Assembly (NCBI RefSeq): GCF_000005505.3
Contig: NC_016133.3
Location: 33,690,737-33,754,736, forward strand
DNA: 64,000 nucleotides
Direction of reading: 5' to 3'
Origin: Brachypodium distachyon
Lineage: Eukaryota; Streptophyta; Magnoliopsida; Poales; Poaceae
Shown: positions 1 to 8,806 of the stretch, in pieces
Numbering within the stretch: position 1 is the first letter of the stretch
Layout of the letters: the number at the start of each line of letters is the position of its first letter
The notes under the pieces: model-generated
Told to the model about the DNA's origin: nothing
Database searches by the model: none
Seen by the model: the letters and a program-made list of their open reading frames with translations, nothing else
Position numbers and translations under genes: made by a program

Positions 1-1
1 C

Positions 2-717
2 CTCCTGTTTCTTTGGTGGAGAGCGTAGCATCTTCGTAATAACATTATTTTTGGAGATGGGAAAGCTTCTATCCAAGCGTCTGCCCGGTTCCTCTGCAAC
101 TACTTTGACTCGCTAGTAAACCTGAAGACCAACCAGACCACTACTTGCTCTAAAGGGAAAGGAATTCTTGCTGGACCTAGTCCTCCTCCTCCTGTCCAGC
201 CTGCCATCACCCCTCCTCGCTGGGAACCCCTGATGCTATGCACGTCAAGCTAAATGTTGATGCCAGCTTCCTTCCCCAAGATGGTTCAGCGGCTTGGGGC
301 GCTGTCCTGCGTGATCACAAGGGCATGGTTATTGCCTTTGCGTGGAATGTGATCAACAATTGCTTGGATGCAGAGATGGCTAAAACTGCTGCTTGCCTCT
401 TTGCCATCCAATCGCTTCATCAAGTGTCGTCCCTACCCATGCTTGTTGAATGTGATTCTACTGCCGTGGTTCAGGCTATCAACAGCCCTGGGCCTTGCCG
501 GTCTCCTACTGCTGGGCTCATTGCACACATCAAGAAGCTGCTCGTGTACGACCCAGGCATCAAAGTGTCCAAGGTTAACCGTCAAAGTAATGAAGTGGCA
601 AATACTATTGCTCGTTGGTCTCGTAGTGTGTTGAGTGGTGGTGTTTTGCATAATGCTGTGTCGTCCTGCGCGATGTGCCAGATTATGTTTGATTGTAATC
701 CAAACTCTTGTTCTTAA
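2..717 (+). pseudogene. RNase H-like domain fragment of a non-LTR (LINE-type) retrotransposon, broken
   Basis: The reading frame from 238 to 717 has the plant RNase H-like fold seen at the C-terminus of LINE reverse transcriptases. It shows an LNVDASF strand with the first Asp, a DAEMAK segment with the Glu, and VECDS with the next Asp. In another frame, positions 2-230 encode the typical preceding linker (WWRA, then stop, then HLRNNIIFGDGKAS). The stop at 26-28 reads TAG where Trp is usual, and one base is missing near 225-232, so the two parts are out of frame. No RT core lies inside the window. This is a decayed element end and not a working gene. It lies tail-to-tail with the truncated ankyrin gene. 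Confidence 0.7.
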
Positions 718-761
718 CACGCAACCACTTTTCAAAAAAAAAAGCATAGAAGAAAACATAC

Positions 762-3695
762 AGATTCCATGTGAGCAATAATTCCATCCACACTCCAATC
801 TTGCACTTCTGAAATAGGATTAGTGCAATGAAGTAGCATTTCAACAATATCCCTTCTACCTTGAAGTGCAGCTATCTCAATTGCAGCTACACCAACAAAC
901 TGCAGGAGTAAAAATAAGGGTCACAACATCACTAATCACAGACTAGTGCACATGCAGATAATTACAGCATCAATACCTTTTTTTTAGGGATACACAGCAT
1001 TGATACCTAAGTTTTCAAAGACAAACATTTCATACAAGGGCTAGATGGGCTTTTACAGAAGTCAAAATGCAAGGACAAATGATGGAACAGCCTCTTCCGC
1101 CATTCTCTACTACATTTGGAAAAGAGAATTTATGTAAAGTTGATGTACTCACTTGCTAATGTACAGTGAACTTGTGGGCTGAATACTTTTTCCATGTTCT
1201 ATGTGGACTATGTATCACATAGTACCAGTCATACTTTACTAATGCGGTGTATTTTCACATACAAGAATTACCTATCTCTATTAAAAAATATATTCCTGGA
1301 AGCACGGGGGTACAGTTGACCAAAATGAAGTGTGGGTGAGCAGATTATTAATCTCTCAAGGACCTAGAACCTAACATGACACGATAGAGAAATAAAACTC
1401 AGCTGACTAACAAGAGGGAGTTACATTACTTTGGAGTTATTGACCTTAATGAGTTACTTTGGAGTTATAGAGAAATAAAACTCAGCTGATCAGCACCAGC
1501 ATCTAATAAGCACTTCAAGATATCTTGTAAGCCATCATTTGTTGCCATCATCAAGTAATCAACACCAACAAAATCAACATAATCCACTCTTGCACCAGCC
1601 TGTGTAAGTGAATTAGTATTTGATCATTTGAGGAATGCTTGAGAGTTAATTGCAGAAAAACATATGCACCAAAAATGATGCTGCCTACTTGAAGAAGCTC
1701 CCAGTGAAGAAATATTATTGACCTTAATGAGTAGCTTCACGCATTCCAATGATCTATTTTTTATGGCCAAAGACAGTGGTGTAGTTTCAAGATTCAAAAC
1801 CTTATTAGGCTGTGGGAAGGCAAAAATTAATTCCTTACAGTTTAGGGGGGGGGGGGGGCAAAGGAGCAACAAAGAAATAAATTAAGCACATTATGAGTTA
1901 CATATATTAGTTAGTATTTCAAAGGGAATACATGAAAAATAAATTTCCTTTTGTAGAAATCAGAAATTAGCAATTATTGCAGCACTCGTAAGAAGGTGAG
2001 CATCTTTTGCTTCAAGATAACTAATTAATTATGGTCAAATCACAAATATATGTTTTGCTCTGTACCAACAAAAACTCTTTGGTTTAGATAGAGCATAAGT
2101 ACTACAGACCACAACAACTCCATGTTTCATTCCAATGCATGATAGTCTGAAATAGGATACATTCGTTAACGGCCATAACAAAAAAAGATTTTATTTTGCA
2201 CGGAAGGAGAGAACCAAGGAACTGGAGTCTTACATCTGCTTCATGCGCCAGCAAAGTCTTCATAGGACCAACTTGATCAAGACGAGAGGCCACATGCAAT
2301 GGAGCCCCGTGCACATCATGAAAAGCATCAATGTCGGCTCCCTTTGAAATTAGAAGTTTTACCATCTCACATTGTCCTGGAATAGAAGTTTTTTACTAGT
2401 CAAAATTCAACAATAAACACATGTTTCCCTACATGCATACAGTTTCACACAGATTTATATAGAAACAAGGGATCAGGCTTTAGCTTCACTCTCATCATTG
2501 ACAATATTTACATTGTAGCAAAATCATTTCAAGACTATAATTAGCACTTGAATAACACAGTATTTGGAATCAAATTACTCTACATTCCAATCCTCAAAGT
2601 TATTCCATCATCCAAAATCATCTACTCACTCCGTTCAATAATTCTTGTCTCAAATTTGCCCAATTATGAATGTATCTATTTCTAAAAAACGTCTAGATAC
2701 ATGTAATATTTCGACAAGAATTATGGAACGGAGGTATTATGTATGAGCTTGGTAGATTGACGTAACATAGACATATAATATCATCCAAAATTATGTAAAG
2801 AAATTCTCCCAAGACAATGGAGGGTGATAGTGAACTGTGACGACCCAAGGAATAGAAATTTTAGTTGTTTTATGAGGGGGCTGATGAGGGGTGATTGAGC
2901 CCGGGGCTGTGAGCCTGTGACGGGTTTTGGGGAATGGGGACAGTACCATACCATTCATTGTAGCAAGATGGAGGGGTGATCCCAGTCTACCGGTTATCTT
3001 CGGGTCAGCACCCTGAGCAAGTAGATATTTTGCAGTAGCATCTGCTCCAAAAATTACAGAAAGGTACAACGCAGTGTCACCTGCCATATGAAACAGCTTG
3101 CAACATAAAAAACACCACACAAGGAGCACGACAAATCCAGAATTCCAGACACTTGTAGCGCCACGCAAAGAACCAAAATTAAACCAAATCGAAATGTTCT
3201 TGCAAATTGATTCGGCGGAATGAATTTCCGTCGAATAGACCAAATTTATAAGGCTTCGGTGTTTCCTGAAAAAATGAAATCAATTTCTTGAAATAAAACG
3301 AGCAAAATTTCGGAATTTAGGGTTTGCTCCATCCAAGCACGGAGGGGTACAAAATTGAATCGCAGGAAAGGAACAAAACCTTCATCCCCGGGCTTGTTAA
3401 CGTCCCAGTGAAGGTGCTCCACGAGAAGTCGGCATACTTCCCAACGGTCTTTCCTCGCCGCCGCGCACAACGCGTTGGCCTTGATGATGTCGTCTTCCAC
3501 GGCGGCCGCCATCTCTTCGCACGCGATCGAGCCACATTAATGTAAACGTAAGGGTACAACGATTAAACTGTATGGCAGCCGGGGAGAGAAGATTCAACGG
3601 CAAGTTTGGGTTGCGGTACCTTTGACGAGGCGGAGGTCGCCATCCGTAGCGGCTTGCAGGATCGGGTGGGGAATCTCCTTCTCCACCTTCTTCAT
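762..3695 (-). CDS. Ankyrin-repeat protein gene, split and 3'-truncated (ankyrin/TPR family)
   Basis: Seven exons can be joined in phase with GT-AG borders: 3695-3620, 3514-3380, 3080-2952, 2376-2234, 1809-1723, 1599 to about 1489, and 899-762. The start at 3695 was chosen because MKKVEKEIPHPILQAATDGD leads in phase into the second exon; the ATG at 3512 is internal. Successive ankyrin units are visible: DRWEVCRLLVEHL, GDTALYLSV...KYLLAQGADP, GSPLHLATMNG, VKLLISKGADIDAF, APLHVASRLD, TPLSLAIKN, LKCLLDAGAD, IEIAALQGRRDIVEMLL. The last exon ends DWSVDGIIAH, the linker that in plant relatives precedes a C-terminal TPR domain (family knowledge). No TPR exon is present before the window edge, and a LINE fragment occupies that space. 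The exon 5 donor is damaged by duplicated filler sequence. The gene may be a pseudogene, or its 3' end may lie outside the window. The role is probably a protein-protein scaffold; no specific function can be read. Confidence 0.6.
1385..1489. repeat. Patchwork of short direct repeats at the end of ankyrin exon 5
   Basis: A 22-bp word occurs at 1385-1406 and 1468-1489. A 13-bp word (actttggagttat) occurs at 1428-1440 and 1456-1468. An 18-bp word at 1437-1454 is identical to 1715-1732, which spans the exon 4 splice donor. Such templated filler DNA is typical of double-strand-break repair in plants. It removes the expected donor of exon 5 and brings a stop into the frame. Confidence 0.7.
1845..1858. 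repeat. Homopolymer run of 14 G
   Basis: An uninterrupted run of 14 G lies in the intron just upstream (minus sense) of ankyrin exon 4. It is a site of likely length polymorphism or assembly error. Confidence 0.9.
2625..2734. mobile_element. Stowaway-type MITE in an ankyrin intron
   Basis: The ends are inverted repeats (ctcactccgttcaataattc at the left; its near complement ending gaacggag at the right), flanked by TA at 2623-2624 and 2735-2736. The length of 110 bp and the TA duplication fit Tc1/mariner-derived Stowaway MITEs. Confidence 0.85.
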
Positions 3696-3930
3696 CACGA
3701 TTGGATTGGGAACTTGGGCGAGGTCGGATGAGAGAGTGCTAGGGTTCTCCTTCTCCACACGATTGGCTGGGGAACTCGAGCGAGGTCCGGGACTCGAAGG
3801 AGAGAATGCGAGGGCGGAGAGGCGAGTCTGCGGTCGAGAATGGAGTCAGGTAGAGTAGAAAGAAAAAGAAGGTTGGCAAGCAGGGAGGGGTGCGATTGGA
3901 CCGTTGGAGTGGGAAAAGGAATTTTTTGTT

Positions 3931-4732
3931 GCATTGCCCCCTACTGAACACAATTGGCAAACCTGGCCTCCTTGAAGACTGAATGCCAAAACTAACCTGG
4001 CGGAAAACCTGCTAAGAGGCACGTGTAACTTGTTGACAACTGAATTGGCAGCAAGAGCTTTGAATCATTCCAAATGGCGGAATGATCTTCTCGCCATCTG
4101 CGGTGGCGGAACTATTATGTCAGGCGAAGTAGACACACGAGGATCCGCAAAGTGTGAATTTGTTGCAGATTTCGTCCAACGAAGATGGGGGATACACCGA
4201 GCCAGCCACAAACTGTATATTCTCTCCTTTCTTTTCATAATCTAATTCCCTTTTTACTCCCGATACAACTCTGATGAGTAATGAATGGGTATCTTAATAA
4301 CTCCCTGCTGTTACTATCTCCTAGGAGTAAGGAAAGAAAGGAATTAAACATTTCACTCCGTAACTCTCAGAAGCTCCTCTAGCCGCAGCGTTTCTTCTTT
4401 CTTCCTCTGTTGAGTTTCTTCCTCCTCCTGCATATCCTCCATGGCTGATCTCTGCAAACAGTAAGCCAGAAAATGGAATCTCCTCTGGTTGAAGGAGAGC
4501 CATCAGCCATGTCGCTGCTCGTGCCCCACGGCGCCGCGCGGGGCCTAGCTAGCCTTCCGCCAGTTCAAAAGGCATTAAGGTCCATCCGCCATCAGAGATC
4601 GCGGAAAGATCTTCCGCCTTTCCTGTTGGAGGGAGCGACGTGCCTCTTAGCGGGCTTTCCGCCGGGCTAGTTCTGGCAATCGGTTTCTGAGGGGGTTAGT
4701 TTTGCCAATTGCATTCGGTAGGAGGCCAATGC
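3931..4732. mobile_element. Non-autonomous DNA element with long terminal inverted repeats (Mutator-like)
   Basis: Positions 3931 to about 4020, read forward, match the reverse complement of about 4640-4732. Shared blocks include gcattg.cc, caattggcaaa, ccaaaactaacc/gccagaactagcc, ggcggaaa and gctaagaggcacgt. The arms are long (about 90 bp or more) and diverged, which suits a Mutator-like element. No transposase is encoded. A matching 9-bp target duplication could not be found at the edges, so the exact ends are approximate. The element lies about 240 bp upstream of the ankyrin start codon. Confidence 0.7.
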
Positions 4733-4785
4733 ATCAAAAAGTTCTGAGAAAAGGCCCGTGACTTTTTTCGAGCCGCAGATGTTTC

Positions 4786-5036
4786 GGGCTTCTTTGGTTC
4801 TCGCCCATGCTGCTATGCCAATTTTTGTTTACAATTGGCTAGCCAAATATTTGGTCAAAAATTTGTTAGTCCATGGTTGGCCAAAACGTTGGCAAGATTT
4901 GTGAAGGAAGGTGTGAACAGGTTGGCAAGATTCCTTTGGCAACCAAATTTTTGGCCATCAACCAAACAAGGACCAAAATAATATAGGTCGCCAAAATTTT
5001 GGTAGGGCTAACTTTGGACAAGAACCAAACACACCC
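4786..5036. mobile_element. Small MITE with TTTGGTT-type termini (possibly hAT-like)
   Basis: The left end gggcttctttggttctcg and the reverse complement of the right end agggtgtgtttggttcttg form imperfect terminal inverted repeats. The interior is AT-rich with repeated ttggc/gccaa words. A clear 8-bp target duplication is not visible, so the superfamily is inferred from the termini only. Confidence 0.5.
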
Positions 5037-5039
5037 TTC

Positions 5040-6067
5040 CTCTTCTTTTGAAATATTTTTGACCAAATTTCTTCTAGAAATGGATTAGTTAATATTAGAA
5101 TTTGCCAATCTTTAATGGGCATAAATAGAGCGCAAACGTGTCTGCGTTAGCTCGTTAGCGCGTACGGCAACTTAGTAGTCCGCATGCAAGCTAGCACCGA
5201 AGCAGGAGCTACCCGTCCACATGCTGCGCTAGCACAACAACGCGGGAACATGCTCATGGATGCATGCTTTATTTTGTCAAATCCAACTTTAAAATGTTAT
5301 ATCTCTCAAACCTTACGTCTGATTTACGATCCGTCTTCACGGTTAATTTTTTTCTCGATGAGATCTTCGCAACAAGATCTCATAAATCGTGTTAAAAGTT
5401 GGCACCCTCTAATATATAAAGTTGCCACCATATGGCATATAAAGTTGCCACTCTCTAATATATAAAGTTTCAATATCGCGTGATGGTCGCACTATACCCA
5501 CGCCGCGCGACGATGTCAACCAATCCGTATCAACTTAGCTGGCTCTTTTCACACCTGATCGATCCCAGCAGCAGACCATGTTGTGTCTATAACTTCAGCA
5601 CATGACCGCCGCATCAGAGCAAATTGCCCTTACTAAATCAACATCAGTTTGTGTCACGTTAGGTTTGTCAGATGTGGGTCCAACACATTTTGTATGAGTA
5701 CCGAGCGGAAAAACAAGGACGATAGGACATGGACCATCAGACTTCACGAGTTCAAAAAAGATCATAAAAACTTGACGCAATTTGTCACCCCGTAATTAAT
5801 ACAAATTACCGTCCCTATTGAACAGAAATAACCATGTCATCTTGATCTAAGATGACGCTGCACAAATCATGTCTCTCTTGTTGTCTCTAATGCACACAAA
5901 TTGCCCCCCCTAATGAATATAATTAGAACTCGCTAATGAACACAATAACCATGCTCATATATTTCAGTCAAAATCTATTATGCAGCACCACATCCCGCGT
6001 ATCTTCAACTCCAATCAAGATATCACATGCATTCAAAACGACCCCACACAAAAATCTTATCTACATG
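5040..6067. other. Non-coding stretch with a few aaagttgccac repeats
   Basis: No coding region is supportable here. Words such as ataaagttgccac recur around 5415-5470 and resemble the unit of the minisatellite that follows, so this may be the edge of the same repeat family. Confidence 0.4.
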
Positions 6068-6600
6068 TCTCTCTTAATACACACAAATTGCCACCCTAAT
6101 GCACACAAACTGCCACCCATTGTACACACAAATGCCACACCCCAATGAACACAAACTGCCACCCATTGTACACACAAATGCCACACCCCAATGAACACAA
6201 ATTGCCGCCCGTAGTACACACAACCACACCCAATGAACATAAATTGACACCCATAATACTAACAAATGCCACCCGTATTAAACACAAATTACCACACCTC
6301 AGTGAACACAAATTGCCACCAGTAATACAAACAAATTGCCACCCTTTAATGAACACAAATAACGAAGTACGTCCATCTAGATCGGTTAAAGTCTAACACT
6401 CACCATTGCATCCCGTATTTCCTCCACTCCAAATTGAGTTACCACGTTCATTTAAAATGATCCACACAAACCTATCTCATTGCCATCCCTCATGCACTCA
6501 AATTGTCACCCGTAATGCACATGAATTGACATCATCTGATGAACATAAATTGCCACCCCTAATGCACACTCGTTGCCACCTCAGATGAACACAAATTGTC
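6068..6600. repeat. Degenerate minisatellite built on acacaaattgccacc
   Basis: About 15 to 20 degenerate copies of a 20-25 bp unit (aatgaacacaaattgccaccc and variants) run head to tail. Inside it, a longer unit of about 45 bp is repeated almost perfectly at about 6107-6152 and 6153-6198. Apparent open frames here, on both strands, are repeat translations and not genes. Confidence 0.8.
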
Positions 6601-6627
6601 ACTTTAGCGGAGGGGAAGGCGTGTGGA

Positions 6628-6760
6628 GGCCCATGCAAGTGTTTGCAACATCGCAGCACTGGCGGCCTTGCAGCTTGCACACGCGCGCTCACAGCACCGC
6701 GCGGCCGCACCAGCGCTGCTGGGAGTGCTTGCAACATCGCAGCACAGCTGCCAACTTGCA
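6628..6760 (+). repeat. Dispersed GC-rich repeat, copy 1
   Basis: The segment containing catgcaagtgtttgcaacat, gcagcttgcacacgcgcgctc and cagcaccgcgcgg is present again in reverse orientation at about 28535-28645. It is probably a fragment of an unidentified transposon family. Confidence 0.6.
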
Positions 6761-7023
6761 ACTTGCACGCGTTATCAGCCGCCACGGGAAATGAGTAATT
6801 AATTCATTCTTTTCTGGGTCCTATCTACGTGCAAGTTTGGCATCATCTATTTGCAGGAAAACTAAAATTTAGCATCAACATCAAATTGGACCTATGTGGC
6901 AAATTTGGCTTTTGGCACGTCGTGGAAGCCCTTAGGTATACAAATCTCATGTTTTTCGATTTTAGAATTAAAAATACTATGAATAGATACGTATCGAACA
7001 AAATCCAATATCAGTGAATTATA

Positions 7024-7243
7024 CTCTCTCCATCCGGATTTATAAGACATACATTGATTTTGTGCCAAACTTTGATGTGCAATTATAAAAAAATGTAGGT
7101 ATATAAACGTTATATGTTGATTGAGTTTTCCAATACGACAACGATATCTCTTTTGTGTCGCAATAACGTCGTATTACCAAGTAATGTTTCACCAAAGTCC
7201 CTTCTAAAATCTCGTGTGGGTCTTATAAACCGATCAGAGAAAG
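7024..7243. mobile_element. Stowaway-type MITE
   Basis: The left end ctctctccatccggatttat and the right end, whose complement begins ctttctctgatcggtttata, form inverted repeats. They are flanked by TA at 7022-7023 and 7244-7245. The length is 220 bp, with no coding capacity. Confidence 0.85.
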
Positions 7244-7481
7244 TATACCAGTATGGCAGGAAATAAAAAATGATACAAAGTAAAAAAGTCATCAGCACGA
7301 GTTCAAAATAATAATAATACAACAACGATCATCAAGTCTAGCCGTCTAGCCCGCGCGAAATGCGCAGGCCACCATGCTAGTTATACGAATAATAAGTGCT
7401 CTCCACTCGAGTAGATGTTCTGTATGAAGCGTGATCAAAGATAAGTGGAATGCGCAATTTTCGGACGATTAATGCAGGATG

Positions 7482-7570
7482 CAGGCCCTTCCTCAACAGC
7501 GGTCAGCTCAGCCTCCAAAGCCTCGTAGCAGTTCCGTAAAACACCGCACGCAACAAAGATGACCGCACCT
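7482..7570 (-). pseudogene. Short RNase H-like domain relic
   Basis: On the minus strand this encodes AGAVIFVACGVLRNCYEALE followed by AELTAVEEG. This matches the middle strand-helix part of the plant RNase H-like domain, with its ALEAE acidic residue. Nothing before or after extends the domain in frame. It is a small relic of a LINE or host-derived RNase H gene. Confidence 0.45.
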
Positions 7571-7639
7571 GCAGTGTCCTGCAGGGACCATGCCGGCGCC
7601 AGCCTTCGCCGACTCTGCAACAAAAAAACCATCAACACT

Positions 7640-8806
7640 TCAGTTTTATAAACCCAGGTTCTGGGTCACGCATTTGAGCCTTGTTTGTTTTCCTTCCATC
7701 CGCCCCGCAAGAACAGGGACACACAGGGTAGCTGGAGCAATTTGTCTGCACACTGGATGCTAGAAATACTAGATCGTGGCAATGGATATTGGGATCGTGG
7801 CAATGCGTACCCCGGATGAGATGCTGAATCCGGGTCCCTGCTGCTATAACTGGTGACTATCCGCGACGGCTTTAAATCATTTCCATACATGTTCCATGCT
7901 TGCCGAAGATAGGAGGCATACAGATGCACCAGTACTACAGTACAAGCTAGCAGCTGATTTTTCCAAATCAAAATCTCTCTCTCTCTCTGATCTTGCTCTC
8001 TCCAAGCTAAAGGCGTTGCTTTCAGCTACATCCGTACGATGTTCTCTCTCTTTTTTCCAGATGCATCCTGCTTCCCCACAATATTCAGGGAAGTGTTACT
8101 TCGGTCATTCAGTTATGCAGTAATGCACAGGTGAGCTGATGGCCAGAGGCAGTTCCATCGAAGATGATAGCAGCACCATCCTGGAGATTTCGATCTTTTG
8201 ACTCTGGTGCCACAAGGATGTGGCTGTTCTGGCACGCTTCAGAAATACTGAAACAGTAACCTGAGTGCCTGAACATCTGAACATGTACATACAGTGATAC
8301 AGAGTTCCTCGCAAAAAAACAATTTGTACATACAGAGTTACAGATTAACAGATGTACTCCCTCTTCTCTGTTGCTTGCTTAAGTTGGTAGTACAATTAAC
8401 AAGCTGGAAATATGTACCTGCTCTGCCATCCACTAATGACTGTTTCCACTAGCATCGTATCATTACTTTGCCTTTGCCATAGTACCAACGAGAAAGGCAT
8501 CTGAAGAAAGCTCCAGCTCGTGTATGTTGCCGCTGAACACACTGGAAGTTGATTACTCGTCCCCAATGTTTGACAGTTAGTCATGCAAACTAACAGAAAC
8601 GTTTCTCGACACGTAGTTTTATTAATTTGGGCTATTTACAGAACAAAATTGCCGCCGAGATTGCGTGCATACTGTGGCTGAGCTGCTCGGAGCTCCAAGC
8701 TCGTTCGCGGCGTACTAACGGTTCTAGGCTGCTTCTTTTTTTGCGAGGACATCTGGACATGGTTCTAGGCTTCTAGCTATACAGACATAACACCGTCCCA
8801 AAATTA
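7640..8806. other. Intergenic stretch downstream of the subtilase gene
   Basis: No supportable coding region is seen. It contains a short CT repeat (about 7976-7990) and what should be the 3' untranslated region of the minus-strand protease close to 8806. Confidence 0.4.

Noticed and set aside
3246..3512. ATG at 3512 as the start of the ankyrin gene
   Set aside because: An upstream exon (3695-3620) joins in phase through a clean GT-AG intron and supplies the usual first ankyrin residues.
3931..4732. Perfect 9-bp target duplication for the long-TIR element
   Set aside because: The flanks ttttttgtt and atcaaaaag do not match, so no duplication is claimed.
6074..6356. Cys/Val/Trp-rich open frames over 6074-6356
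   Set aside because: They translate the minisatellite units and have no independent support.
6068..6600. CRISPR-like reading of the regular repeat array
   Set aside because: Units are degenerate and contiguous with no unique spacers, and the genome is a plant nuclear one.
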